Origin: Prorocentrum cordatum
Taxonomy: Eukaryota; Sar; Dinophyceae; Prorocentrales; Prorocentraceae
Assembly: GCA_963575745.1 (NCBI GenBank)
Contig: CAUYUJ010003880.1
Span: 314,001-378,000, forward strand
Reading direction: 5' to 3'
DNA length: 64,000 bases
The notes beneath the pieces were generated by a model that saw only the letters and a list, made by a program, of their open reading frames with translations, was not told where the DNA came from and searched no databases. Position numbers and translations under genes: made by a program. This document shows positions 42,847-55,000 of the stretch, one piece after another; the stretch's first letter is position 1; the number at the start of each line of letters is the position of its first letter.

Positions 42847-43460
42847 GAATGCACGCGCGCGCGGGTCAGGCGATGATGATGGCAGCCACGCCTGGAGGTG
42901 ACGCTCCGCCACCAGGAGGAGGCGACGACCGAAGGGACACGCGCCCTGATTTCCAGGAGGGGCCAGGCGAGGAGGAGGAGGAGGAGATGGGGTACGATGA
43001 GGTGCACTGGCTCATCTCCCAGAGCGACGGCTGGCAGCAGACAGAGGAGGGCCGAGCTTGGGCGGGGCAGCCCATGCGTTTGCTTCTTCGGAGCGGGCCA
43101 AAGCAGTGCAACAAATGCAGCTGTTTCGCTTATATGGGAGGCGGGGTTGGCTGCGTGTCTCCGCAGTGCCAAGCAGATCAACAGCGCGCCTACATGGAGG
43201 GCGCCGCGAATTCCCACGGCAGCATTCCAGCGGCGATGTATCCTGCAGCGCATTGTCGGCAGACTGGCCGGACCACCACCATTGAGCTAGATGCCATGTC
43301 AACGAACGGGAGCAATGCGCGGCCCTGGAAGCAGATCAAACGCAGGAAGCAGAACAAGGGCCAGGCGCGCGGCAGGCCTTTGGGCCCGCCAGACAATTTG
43401 CTCTCCTTTGTAGGAGAGCTGATTGGGCAACGGAGTGGAGAGTCGGAAATGCAGGATTGA
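42847..43460 (+). CDS. hypothetical protein with Cys cluster, copy 2
   Basis: Identical in translation to the protein at 31354-31967, including CNKCSC...CVSPQC and the basic KQIKRRKQNKG segment. Function unknown. Confidence 0.5.
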
Positions 43461-43645
43461 GGCGGAGAAGGGGAGCAAGGAAGGAAGGAAGGGAAGGGTG
43501 ACCAAGAACGAGGAGTAGTGATAGAGAGAGGCGGTGAGACAGAGAGAGCGAGAGAGAGAGAGAGAGAGGTAACGAAAGAGAGAAACAGGGAACGAGACAG
43601 AGAGAGCGAGCGCGCCGTCCCCCCCGCCGCAGGTGGATCTCGTCG

Positions 43646-44275
43646 ATGAAGGCGATGGAGGGGCGCGAAGTGTTTTCTGCTGAACAGCTGGCCCCGCAGG
43701 AATGGCTAGAGCCTCCGCAAGCAGAGCAGCCAGCCCCCGAGCCCGTTCCGAAGCCGACGGGGGCGGCGGCTTCGGACCCAGGAGCGATCATGCAGCAGCT
43801 GCAGCAGCTTCAGATGCAACAGATGCAGCATTTTCAGATGCAGCAGCTTCATCAGATGCAGCAGCAGATGGCAGCAGCAGCGCCGCTCGCACCGCCGATC
43901 CCGATCCCGCCAGCAGCACCGCCTCCATTAGTGGCAGCGCCAGTTGCGGGACAGCAGCAGTTTCCACCAGTTGCTCCAATCGCCCCTCTCATTCTTCCGC
44001 CGTTGCCAGTGATCGAGTCGAGCGACGGGCTTCGCACTGCAGCGAAATCAGGTTCTGCCGTGAAGCGCGAAACCCATGCCGACGCCGACGAGAATTGCAC
44101 CATCGTCGGAGGTTGTCTCCGTTTCCCCAGCAACGTCAAGCAGCCCTCAGACGAAGATAACGAACACGGCGGCAGCGGGAGCGGATCAGCGCCGTCTCGT
44201 AGGCGGCTCAAGGACAAGAGTGACGCCGCCAATTACGATGCGCCACGCCCCAAGAAGAAACCGAGGAAGGAGTGA
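43646..44275 (+). CDS. Gln/Pro/Ala-rich protein, copy 2
   Basis: Identical in translation to 32153-32782, ending in the same lysine-rich nuclear-signal-like tail. It may be a 3' exon. Confidence 0.45.
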   Translation: MKAMEGREVFSAEQLAPQEWLEPPQAEQPAPEPVPKPTGAAASDPGAIMQQLQQLQMQQMQHFQMQQLHQMQQQMAAAAPLAPPIPIPPAAPPPLVAAPVAGQQQFPPVAPIAPLILPPLPVIESSDGLRTAAKSGSAVKRETHADADENCTIVGGCLRFPSNVKQPSDEDNEHGGSGSGSAPSRRRLKDKSDAANYDAPRPKKKPRKE

Positions 44276-45219
44276 GAGCTTCCATGCCCGTTTGCACTGA
44301 ATCAAGGGGGCGCGCCCCTTGAATCTTCGCCACCTTCGGCGCCTGAAAATAAACCCTCACCCTTTCGCGATGGGACCTGCAGTGGGGCGGGGCAGGGCAG
44401 AGATAGAGTTGCAGATTGAATGGTTAGAGTTTTGCATGCCATATTGTAGTATGCCTCATCAGAAGGAGGCAGCAGGGCAACTGATCGCACAGCTTGAGTT
44501 GCAGAGACCCAAATGCGATTCAAGTGCGACGCAAGTTTTTTCTGAAGAAATCGCAGACGATTGACGGTAAATGCTTCGCATGATTGAAAACACATCGTTT
44601 TCATGAGAAGCAGTGCGTGGAATGCTGGATAGCTTCAGAATCTAAATTGCACGTTGCATTTTCCGTCGATCATGCTACAAACGAGTATCGTTTCTAGACA
44701 GCGCTTGCCGCTATGGAAACCGACCCTTTTCTTTCCAGAATGGTCGGTTTCTGCTCTGTCAGCAAACGTGATACCCTACGCGCCACCATGAGAGACCCAA
44801 TATGCAAGTAAAAGATTTTACCCGTAAGAATTTTACTTCGCAAAACACGCATTAAAAAATACAGGTAAAATCTTTTCCCATGTGTAGTGGTGTGTGTACG
44901 CACGCCGTTTAGTTTATTAGCGACATGTAATATTCTATGATATTCTGTTTGGTATGATATGGTATGATGGTGGTGGCCCATTCGGCTTATATTTGGTAGG
45001 CCCGGCCCGATCGCCTTCGTCACTCGGAGTTTCGTGAACTTGGGTTTTGAGTTGGCTGATTGCTTCCTTCTCCATCCGCCTCCTCAACGGCTTACGTTGC
45101 GCGCAATCGGCAATCTGTTGTGGTCAGTCAGTGCGTCGTTTCGCTTGATCGCGGCGCTGGCATCCGCAATCGTTTTCTGAGCGATCCGACTTGTCTGTAG
45201 CTGTTTGCTGGCTCAAGCG

Positions 45220-46927
45220 ATGACGTTATTTTCGCTCTGCATCTGCGCAATCGTTCTTCTTACAAGCTTCCCCGCCCGTGCAGCATCAATCCGCGTCGGA
45301 ATTGCAGATATGGTGGCCAAGAGGCCAGCAGCTGCGATGCCTGAGTTTTACGACGAGGATGCGCATCCCCCAGTGCTGAAGAGGCCCGCCGCGGCTCCAG
45401 TTGAAGCAGCGCCTGCGCATCCCACGGCAACAAAATCTCCACCGCCAGCGCCGCCCCCATCATTGGCTCCGAAGCCAGAGAAGGAGACGGCCAAAACGTT
45501 CCAGCTGCTCCTGGCCAAACAAGAGAAGAAGCCATCTGACCACCAGGAACAGGCGCTTGCAGAGACCGATCAGGAGGTTGCGACAGCTGATCCCAGAGCG
45601 GTGAAGAGCTTCGAGAACTCGCGCCGCTACCATGCCACGAACCACAGGAAGGGCACCACCGAAGAGCCCCGCGCTAACGCTCATAAGGCTTTAGACTTAT
45701 GGTTGGAAATGCCTGGCGGGAGCAGCGGCAGACGCAGTTTCATCGCTGATGTGGAGAACAACGGTGGTTTCAAGAATTTGAAATGGGTTCATTCTTGCAC
45801 TAAGTCACACGAGAAGAAGGAGAGCGAGACGCATTCCCACCAGGAGGGCATGTTCACCAGGCTCTCCAGCCGACGATATCCAATCGTGCGCTCCCCCTTC
45901 TCTCCCACCCCCTCCACTATCGCGCCTCGTCCTCCGCCTTCCCGCCGCTGCCCTTTTCATCTTTCAGTCTCGCCCTTGTGCCCCCCCTCCACCTACGCTA
46001 GAATGAATGTGGAGAGGTTGTATCGCGATGGAATGAAGTTGATTACTTTGTTTTCAAAATGCCAGAGAAAGTGGATAAGCAAACCGCACCCCTCCGGCAT
46101 GAATCAATCATTTTGGGGCGTCTGTTGTCGGCGCGCCATGATTCCTAACGTCGCCCAGGGCGAAAATCCTGGAGTTCAACGGCATCCACGCGAACGTGCT
46201 CACCATGGATCAGGCGCAACAGCAGCGCGCCAGCGATGCGTGCATTCGCTTGGTAGAACAAAATTACATCGCTCTTGGCCCGGGCCCTCAGATGGCGAGA
46301 ACACACTGTGTCATCGACGAAGAGGAGCCGTTATTATCGCAGCACTTCTACAGGAACATGACGAAGACCATGACCAGCACCGACGAGAGGAAAAACATGT
46401 TGAGCTCGGTTTCCGCCCTCAAAAAGATCACCGATGCCCCTGGGAGCGCATCTTCTTCTTCGCGTGGCGCGATCGCTGAGTCAGTGGCCATCGAGACACT
46501 GAAAAAGGAGATGCATCCCGTCAGGGCCATTTCCTCCCTACTCATGCCCCCCCACCACCCTTCTCATCTCCATTCATGCCCCCCTTCGCCAACCTCTCCT
46601 TGCAGGATTATCTTGGCCACGCTGCGCAAGAACCAGGGCGCCCTCCTGCAGCTGAAGGCGAAAGCGTCGATGCTGCGCAAGAAGGACGGCCACTACGAGC
46701 AGCGCGAGACCGAGATTGGCATGGCGCAGAAACTCATGGCTGCATTTCTCGAGGATACGGAGACTTCGCTCGCAGAGGCTGCGTCCGTGGATGCGTCGGA
46801 TGACGACGACGCCGCGCTGAAGATCACCGAGCGGCTGCAGAATGCGAAGAAGGCGGGTGAGCAACACATGGCGGGTTTCAAGGAGGGGAAAAAGCGTTGG
46901 GGGCGCCATTTCGAGGCGGCGTCGTGA
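45220..46927 (+). CDS. hypothetical KRPAAA-type protein, interrupted frame, copy 2
   Basis: Same structure as 33727-35434: hydrophobic N-terminus or splice acceptor, KRPAAA repeats, interruption at about 45843-46155, AKILEFNGIHANVLTMDQ, an 81-bp insert and a helical C-terminus. Replacement differences from copy 1 (for example DYDE to FYDE, SLRYH to SRRYH, AQKAL to HKAL, HYYRN to HFYRN) are confined to the first two-thirds; the last third is unchanged. The many replacement changes suggest relaxed constraint. Confidence 0.5.
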
Positions 46928-47227
46928 AGTCGGTTGTTCACAGGGGTGCGATGTCTGAGCGCGCAGATTGCACTGCTTCTTTCAAGCGCATGCGTCTTGG
47001 TGCCTCGATGCTGGAGCGACGCAGCGTGTCATGTTGTGCTCCTTCGTATTTTCCATATTTCCATATAAATATTTTCCATGCTTTCCGTATCTGCCCGCCG
47101 CGCCGCGGAGAGGTGTTCCGGCGCGGCCGCCGCCGCCGCCGCCAGAAAAAGACCCCCTGCCGACCTGCGCAAAAAAAACGCCCCCCGTATAGGAGGCGGC
47201 GCCGCCGAGAACAGAATCGCGACGAGG

Positions 47228-47498
47228 GGGGGAGGAGGAGAAGGAGGAGGAAGAAGAGGAAGAAGACGAGCAGGAGGAGGAGGAGGGGGAGGAGGAGGAG
47301 AAGGAGGAAGGGAGATGGGGGAGGAGAAGGAGGAGGACGAGGAGGAGGAGGAGGAGGGGCGGGGGAAGGGGGGAAGGACGGAGGACGAGTTGGAGGAGGA
47401 GGAGGTAGGAAGAGGAGGAGGAGGAAGAGAATGTAGCGGAGCAGGAGGAGGAAGAGGAGGAGGAGGAGGAGAAGTGGGGGTTGGAGGAGGGCGGGGAG
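47228..47498 (+). repeat. GGA microsatellite, copy 2
   Basis: Counterpart of 35735-36005 with no visible length change, which is surprising for a tract of this kind and suggests a very recent copy or conversion. Confidence 0.9.
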
Positions 47499-47621
47499 AC
47501 GATGAAGAAGGCATAGCGTGACATTGGCGTTGGCAGGGAGGGGCGGGATGCGCGGCGCTGGCCGTGTCGACAAGACCAAGGGGGGCGGGCAATCCAGCTG
47601 TCGCTCGCTGGTTCTTCTGAT

Positions 47622-47640
47622 CCGTAGCCGTCTGCTCAGG
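47622..47640 (+). other. weak spliced-leader-like sequence, copy 2
   Basis: Same sequence as 36129-36147, ahead of the second transposase copy. Confidence 0.35.
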
Positions 47641-47675
47641 CCTCTTCCTTTTCCACGCCGCTTTGGGGTAAACCC

Positions 47676-49519
47676 ATGCTCGAGGGGAAGAAGCGCCAAT
47701 CGTGGGCGAGGCAGGACGACGGTTCCCCGTCGAAGCGCCTGCGCGGCGCCATCAGGGATTCATTTCTCGAAAACAGGCAGTCAGCACGGGAACTCGGGCA
47801 TAAATTCTTGGCGCCGCTTGGCCAATTGCTCCCTGGTCAGTTCGGCGATCTCACCACCGCCGCGGTGCGACGCGGCGAAGGCAAGAACATCGCCAGAGAT
47901 TTGAAGAGGAATTTCCTGAAGGCGTGCAAGTGGCCGCCGACATACATGGCCAAGGTGAGAACGTGGAACCCGAAACTGAACAGAGAAGTGCGTTCAGATA
48001 TGTGTTTTTTGCTGCCGCACGAAATGTTTTCAGTCATTTGTTCGTATTCGGATGAGACGAAATTCTTTGTTACGGAAGGTTTGGACGTCGAGGCGAAAAC
48101 ACATCTGTTGCGATGCCAGGCGGCGATGGGCGCAGAGACCCTTTTGCCCGTAGGTCTCTGGGCTGATGGCGTGCCCAACAATTTCGACAGGAGCGATTCA
48201 GTCGAACTCGTTCAAGTAAATCTTCCAGGGCTGAGTGGTGACAACTCGACTTTGCGGGTTCCTGTGGCAGCTTTTCCCAAATCCCGCATGAGTTCAAACA
48301 CGCACAACGACTGCATGGAGATCGTGCGGCGGTCGCTTTCGGCAATGGCACGCGGTGCCTTTCCGCCATGTCGGCACGATGGCGCCGCTTGGCAAGCGAC
48401 AGATTCGTACCGCAAGCGTCGCTCCAACAAACCGTTGGGCTTCCGGGGTGTTCTGGTGGGTGTCAGAGGAGATTGGGCGAGCTACAAATGCACGTTCGGG
48501 CTCCCTGCTTGGAACGAGGGGGGCGGCTGTTGCTGGCTGCGCGCGTGCACGCCCGATCAGGCGCCGCGCCCCACGGTTTGACCGTGAATTGCTTCCTTCC
48601 TTCCGCCCGCGCCCTCCCAGCCCGTTTCTCTGCCCCTCGGGGCTGGGGGGCGGGTTGGCGTGGTGGGCGGGGCGCCACGGAAGGCGGCTGATTACGTGCA
48701 TTTGTTTCCCCCGCAGGTTGGCGACGCGCGGGGGGGCGCGCCATGGCGGAGGACGCAGCTGCCCAAATCTGAACTTATCCTTCGGAACATGCGCAACGGG
48801 CGCGTGCCGTCGCCGTTGTTGTCGGCACCCTGCGTGGATGACCTTTCCTTGTTTCGAGTGGATTGGTTGCATTGTGTGGACCAGGGCGTTGCTGTGGATT
48901 GGTTCGGATCAGTGATGTGGTTCCTTCTAAGTGACAGGGAATCGGGAATCGGGCCGAACGCCTCAACAGGATGTGGTCGTCAATCCAAGCCTATTGCGAC
49001 AGGAACAAGACGGACGACAGGCTCCACAAGCTGACGCTCTTGATGATCAAAAAGGCAAGCCGCAGGAACGCCCCGAAACTAAAGGCCATGGCGGGCGTGT
49101 GCAGGGCCCTGGAGGGTTGGGTGCGGGAGGAATGCAACAGACTGTTCAGCGGTGGCAGCGAACTGGAGCAGACAATTCTCGCAGCGACGAACCACCTCCA
49201 TAATTGTTACGAGGCCTTGCGGACAATTGTTATTTTCAGGAGGGACACCATGGCGACGAACGGCAAACGCTTCGTACTCCTGTACGACGCACTCGCACAG
49301 CGACACCCTGCATTCTTCAGGTGCAAGCCCAAACTCCATCTTTTCGTGCACCTCACCCAGGAATCTGACCCGAAAGCTAATTGGACTTACCGCGACGAGG
49401 ATTTTGGAGGGACCGTCAGCAGGATCTCACGGAGTCGTGGCGCCCCGATGACCACAAAGGCCTTCTCTGCCAATGTTATGGACAGGTTCCGCATGGAGCC
49501 TTTGGTTCGCGTGCGATAG
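47676..49519 (+). pseudogene. Plavaka/CACTA-like transposase, copy 2, frameshifted elsewhere
   Basis: Same exon plan as copy 1. The DQGVA region is in frame here and runs on as VDWFGSVMWFLLSD, but the next codons are altered: GACAGGGAATCGGGAATC replaces a longer sequence at 37439-37463, so the frame is lost at about 48937. The remaining C-terminal part (about 48971-49519, to DRFRMEPLVRVR) is open in another frame. Each copy is therefore broken at a different place within 50 bp. Confidence 0.6.
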
Positions 49520-49646
49520 CGCTGCCGCGAAAAAAAAACAAAAAAGAAAGCCGCCTGTGAAGGCGGCTGCGAAGACCCCCCCCCCCCCCCTAGCTCTCTG
49601 CCTCTCTCTCTCTCTTGGTTGTCCTGCTCTTTATTTATATGTCCTC

Positions 49647-49692
<46 letters not shown>

Positions 49693-49819
49693 TGGCCCTG
49701 TGTTCTTGCATGCGTGCCTTCGCGGGAATTATAGTTATGGGCATGGATAAACATCGCGGTCTTCGGCACCGCGCTCACGGTTATACAGGCGAAGAAAAGC
49801 GCGCGAGCGGTCGAAAGCG

Positions 49820-50032
49820 ACGTCGTCCGCGCTAAACCACGCGCGCTAATTAACGCGTGCTACTCGCTAATTCAACTAGCTATGATTAGCGCGTGTACTT
49901 GCTACTCAGCGCGCGCCCGTTACTTTTAGAGCTGACTACTCGCTAATTAGGATTGACAGCGCTAATTAGCACATATTCATATACGTATCTGCGCTAATTA
50001 GCGATGGGGAACTAATTAGCGCAGATAGGAAG
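49820..50032 (+). mobile_element. DNA transposon right terminus, copy 2
   Basis: The subterminal CGCTAATTAG-like repeats and the terminal hairpin (ATCTGCGCTAATTAG at 49987, CTAATTAGCGCAGAT at 50012) match copy 1. The terminus abuts a copia pol fragment, suggesting insertion into that element. Confidence 0.7.
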
Positions 50033-50035
50033 CTC

Positions 50036-51141
50036 ATGGTTCCATCGATTGCCGAGAGCGAACCATCGACGGGAGATTTGTCCAGAGAAGTGACGCCAGG
50101 GAGAGAGGAAGGAAATCCCGGTCCCTCTACTGATGCTCCTGCTCCTTTGTCTTCCCCTCTCCCGCCTGTCGCCCCTCCTTCCATTGTTTCCCGTGTTTCG
50201 CCTCCCCCTGAACCTCCTCAGGCCACGGCGAGCTCGGCACCTCGGCCCCGAAGGGTGCTGACTCAGCCGGAGGACACGCCTTGGTGCATCCGCGCCCGGG
50301 CCGAGGCAGCCCGAGCATCCAGTTCGCCGCCAGAGTTCAAGCGGGCGAAGCTGGAGTCAGCCGACCCGTCGTCCTCGTCTCCGTCCGCCCCTCCGGTCTC
50401 CAGTGGTAGTGGTGGTCCTCCTCTCTCTCCTCCCCCGGGCCTCCCCGCTCCGTCTCCTACCCCGGGGCCGGGGCCCGGGGCCAGGATCACTGCCGGCTCC
50501 GAGCCGCGTGTGTCAGTTGCCGATAGAGCCCAGGAGATCGAGGCCGGGCGAGCTCGTGCCCGGTCACGCTCTCCCATGAGAGATGAGAGGTTTTCCGAAG
50601 GAATGTTTTGGGTGGTTCCCGGGGCCGACGGCGTCGCCACCGTCCCAGCTGAGCAGCAGGAGTCGACGAGAGCCGAGGGACAAGGCGGCGGCATCTTCGC
50701 CGCGAGCCGAGGCGGCGAGGTCTCGCTGAGAAATCTTTCTCCGGCCGACCGGGCCAAGTTTGAAGTGTCCGATGCTACAGAGTGGGAGGCCATGAAGGCG
50801 ACAGGCGCGGTAGAGGTGGTGGCCCCAAGCAAGGCGCGAGTCATCAGTCGTGAGCAGCCAGACCGGATCATCACGAGCCGGATGGTCCGCCGCTGGAAGC
50901 CCCAGGAGGGCACTTTCGCCGCCCCCGACGCCAAGTCGAGGTGGTGCGCCCACGGGCATAAGGGCCCTGACTCCGGAGCCCTCGAAGTATATGCCCCCGC
51001 TCCTCAGACGTCGTCTATCATGATGTTTATCCAGATAGCCATGAACCTGGGTCTTCTATGTGATATCGCCAATGTCAAGAATGCGTTCTGTCAATCGGAT
51101 AGAATGCATCGAGCACAGGGCGAGATCTACGTAGAGTTGTG
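50036..51141 (+). pseudogene. copia reverse transcriptase (RVT_2) fragment
   Basis: The frame begins in a Pro/Ser-rich linker, as found between copia integrase and RT, then LRNLSPADRAKFEVSDATEWEAMKATGAVEVV, SRMVRRWKPQEG, AKSRWCAHGHKGPDSG, VYAPAPQTSSIMMFIQIAMN and the motif A region CDIANVKNAFCQSD...GEIYVEL, the N-terminal half of an RVT_2 domain. Motif C and RNase H are absent: at 51141 the sequence switches to another repeat, and the frame ends by chance at 51214. Gag, protease and integrase pieces of the same orientation lie at 11.3-18.2 kb. Confidence 0.75.
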
Positions 51142-51366
51142 TCGGTCATGCCTCCTACAGAGCGGAAACCTGAATCCCTTTGTTTTTTTCCCCGCCAGCC
51201 TTCCGCAGGAGTAAAAACAGACCCCCAGACATTTCCCTGCAGAGACCCCGCGGGGCATCTGCAGAGACCCCGCAAGGCCCTTCGGAAAAAAATCAAAACC
51301 TCCCGAAAAGCTATCTGCAAAGCAATGTTTGGAGACCCCGCAAAAATAATAAAAAAAAAAAAAAAA
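51141..51366 (+). mobile_element. short interspersed repeat with A-rich end, copy 1
   Basis: It begins GTCGGTCATGCCTCCTACAG and contains AGCGGAAACCTGAA, a T-run, CCCCGCCAGCCTTCCGCAGG and tandem GCAGAGACCCCGC words, ending in AATAATAAAAAAAAA. An inverted relative covers 63851-64000. An A-rich tail and insertion into a copia RT fit a SINE-like or processed element, but no tRNA or 5S head is evident. Confidence 0.6.
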
Positions 51367-51972
51367 CAAGAAAATCTAAGTTTCGGATCTTATGTATGAA
51401 GCACGTCTGTCTTGGTGTAGGACAGTGGGGTAGCGGGGTAGATACGTTAAGATATGGGGGGGGGCAGGTCGACCTTAAGGGGGGCAGTGGGGTAGATATG
51501 TTAAGACGCTGGGGGCCTCTGATAGGGGCAGGAGGATGTCTTGACCTTGTCTTGAGATGGGCGCATCAACATTTCAAAAGGTTGCCGTGATAGGGGCGCA
51601 GCATAATGACATCCGTTGCTATGAGTGGCATTCCCAATTGTAAATCGCACCCTCGTCCCACTCATCCTCCCCCTCACCGCGGCTCGGGACCTAGCGTTGG
51701 CCATCCGATGGGGGGGCAAGCTGCGAGACCTTGGACTTCCACTGACTTTCCTGCGCGTTCTCAGGGGGGGGGGCGATGGCCTCGAGATCTGAATGGCTTG
51801 CCCCTGGTAGGTGCCCCCGCTGGGTCGAGATCTGGTGGCCTCGAGATCTGGTGGCCCCTGGTAAGTGCCCCCTGGTGGCCTCGAGATCTGAATGGCTTGC
51901 CCCTGGTAGACAGCCCTGGCGGACCGTTGGATCGCGAGATGGGCACATCCATTCCTCCACCTCCCCCTCTGT
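51215..51972. other. non-coding DNA with local tandem repeats
   Basis: Apart from the end of the short repeat above, it has two copies of GGGGTAGATAYGTTAAGA (about 51438 and 51488), and at 51775-51912 a patchwork of GGCCTCGAGATCTGAATGG, GCCTCGAGATCTGGTGG and CCCCTGGTARGTGCCCC units. No gene. Confidence 0.65.
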
Positions 51973-51993
51973 CCGTAACCATTTTGGCTCAAA
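51973..51993 (+). other. spliced-leader relic upstream of giant ORF
   Basis: CCGTAACCATTTTGGCTCAAA differs from the dinoflagellate leader at two of 21 positions (G to A at positions 6 and 21) and is preceded by T, an allowed first leader base. It ends 21 bp before the first ATG of the 1582-codon ORF, as in a trans-spliced mRNA. Confidence 0.85.
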
Positions 51994-52014
51994 CCAGCTT
52001 AGCCCGTTCATTCT

Positions 52015-55000
52015 ATGACAATGATTTTGTCCATATGTTCCATAACAGTTTTGTTCTTGGCCGCCATCATGGCGGCAGACCCAGGTGAATCGCGGCTTTC
52101 AGCGCTCGACGCCGTTAGCGAGGACAACTCTGGTGGTGATGACCCAGGTGGTTCGTGGCTTTCAGCGCTGGACGCCGCTAGCGAGGACAACGCTGGTGGT
52201 GATGACCAGGCACAGGCACTTGGAGATGATTGGATGGCTGGCGTGGATGCGCTCTCTATCAGCGACTCTCCCATCGACGTCGAGATGGATGGCGAACCCG
52301 ACTGTGGAATGCAGGTGGTGGCAGTAGAGCACGACAAGAACGTTATGTGGGCGTCGCATGCTTGCAGGAACGTCCCAGAGTCCGACCTCGACAGTACTTC
52401 GCTGAAAATCAGCAGCGAGGTACTGGATGACGACCCACTCACAGGACGGATCACCGACCTTGCACGAGCGATCGGGGATAATCGCAAGGACTACAGGAAC
52501 ACGCTACATCTCATGGCAGGGTGCGCTCTTCAGGTCTCGCAGGGCTTCGGAAAATCAGGGAGCCGCTGTGTTGCACATCGGTCGCTGGGGAGGGCGTGCC
52601 TCGATCCAGATCTCAACGCACCCCTCGGCAGCCGACGTGCGACGCAGCGTCGCTTCGTTTTTCCGAAGCCACCGCAGGTCGAGCGAAACATATGGAAGCA
52701 CACGGAAGATCTATTGGTCCAGTATGCGAATTCTTCGAGTACGTTGGAGCTCTTGTGTTATGTGGAGTACGCCAGCTACGATAGCACAGATTTCGTATTG
52801 CAGAGTACGCAGAAAGTGGTGGAACTACTTGACGACGAACGCCCTCTTGTTGCCCACGGCTCGGTGCCTGGAGAGCAATGCGACGAAGCCGAAACCATCG
52901 AGCTCGAGGAGACCACGGTGGGCACTAAGAAGGTACTGCAGATGGACACCAGCGTATTGTTATTAGTCAAGATCGACGGTATCTTCGCGATTTTACGGGG
53001 AAACTTGTTATCGTGGCTCCAAGTGTGCGACAGAAATTCGGCGGCAAACTACAAAGCAGCGCTTGCAGAATATTCAATTGGGACTGCCACTGCAAGTTCG
53101 TTCAGGAGGCGGCTTCGCATAGCGTGCACTGACGGGTTTGGATCGAACCTTAAAGCTGAGCGCCATCTTTTGTCTGAGCGTGACAACTGGGCAGTGCTAC
53201 ACCTCCTATGCCGTGTACACACAGTGGCTGGGTTTCATTCCAAAGTTTACGACATGCACGCGGCTGACATATCTGGGCTTGTAGCGACGTCTCTTTCCTT
53301 GAGGCTGGCTGGTCAGATGAGTTTGTTCCGCAAGGCGGCCAGGAGGGTAATCAGGGACACATTGAAGATTGTGCCAAGCGTTGTGCTGGACTCCAAGGCA
53401 GTTTCATTCAGGAAGTTGGTGATGGATACTTTCTTGGACCGCTCTCCCGAATGCGTGGCTTTACGACTGTTGCTTGAACGGTGTGCGCCAGGGGATTGGA
53501 GAGACACGCAGAATTTCACTTACGTTGCGAGGCCGGACGAGACGCGAGCCGACGTCTTGCGACTGTTATTCAAGGAGTTCGTGCCAGCACTATTTCCCAG
53601 GGCCCCGTTCCTATTCCCTCGAAACAGGTGGACGGGGGCAGAGGTCACGTTTCGCGACGTCGGCCTGCCGATGAACGTCTACGGCCTTTTCAACGACACC
53701 TTTGTTAGATACCTGAGGGACGAGTACGGAGGCGAGCTTACCAGCGATGATCCAGGCGCGCCCCCCGAACATCCGCTGCCGCTGTTGGACGCGGAGGCTG
53801 TCGTTCCAGGTGATCAGGAAGGCGCCGAAGAGCCAGACGTCCAGGAGGGCGAGGGCCCAGAAGGCGACGCAGCGCCTGCGCCTGAAGCGAAGAAGCCCGA
53901 CCACCCCCGAAAGGCGTTCGCCGAGCAGAACAAAGCCTATCGGGGCTCAGCGCGCGAGTGGCTTGCCACGGATCCATCCATTCGGGTCATCTTCTTCAGG
54001 GCGGTCTTGGGGCCCATCAAGGCGTTCTTGGAAAAGGAGTTGGAAATGGCGAGCGAGGAGTGGGAGATGAAGCAGGACGCTGCCCTCATCTCTTCGGACG
54101 GCAACTCGACGGTCTTGGGGGGGAGGGAGTGGCCTTTGATGCGCGTGGCGAGGCAGACATTGGAGGACCAGTGCTTTAAAGACATAGAGGCGGTGTCGAA
54201 GTTTCTCGAGCTGGACTGTCTGACAGCGGAATACATGACGCTCGAGAACCAGACGAAGCTGTGCAGGATGCTCTCCAGGGAAGGGTGTTGCACTTATCAG
54301 TTCGGGACCGCGATTGGTAAACAGTTTCCTTTCAGGTTGTTCTTGCTGCTCGACGATCCAACTTTGGCGGCGGACATCGAGGCTTCGTGCAGGTCGAGCC
54401 GTGATCAGTTCAGCGACAACTTCATCGAATACTTCAAGGATAAGCCAGGGGGGCTGACGAGCGACGAAGCTTTGCACGAGTTGAGCCTTGTCGTGATGGC
54501 TTCCAAGACGTCGACAGTGAAGCTGGAGACTCAGAATGCGCAGCTCAGGAGACAAGTGCTGGCCACGTCGTTGCAGTCTAAGAGGCCCGAGCTGAGCAGT
54601 ATCAGCTCCAGGTTCATGCTGAGGAGGGCGTCTACGAGAGAGGATCGGATTCTGAAGCCCGCAGGGTGCTTCAAGAAGGGGGGGCGGAAGCCTGTGCGCC
54701 GAGGCGCGAGCGCCCCCGAGGCCGAGGCTCCATCGGCAAAGAGGGGCGGAGGGGGGGCTTGGAGAGCATACATCGCAGCTCGCGCCAAAGTCGTAGGGAA
54801 GGTTGTCCTGCAGGCGGCGGCGGCTGCCTACCGAGCGCTCTCCCCAGACGAGAAGGCAGTGCACGAGCGGGAGGGCAGACTTGGCACCCTCATGCACAAG
54901 GCTGGTCACAAGTCCTTCGGCACAGTTTCGAAGGAGCTCGCCGCAGTGATGAGCATCCAGGTCAGGCGGCGCAATGCAGAACAGCATTTGCAGGCGAGTC

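Larger units (their letters stand above)
39882..50039 (+). repeat. 10.15-kb duplicated segment, copy 2
   Basis: Corresponds to 28386-38533 at an offset of about 11.5 kb. It could be a genuine tandem duplication or an alternative copy placed by scaffolding. The lesions in RNase H and transposase differ from copy 1, so it is not a simple assembly echo. Confidence 0.95.

Noticed and set aside
52085-52327. Separate small ORF repeating TTLVVMT
   Set aside because: It is an out-of-frame shadow of the N-terminal duplication of the 1582-codon ORF.
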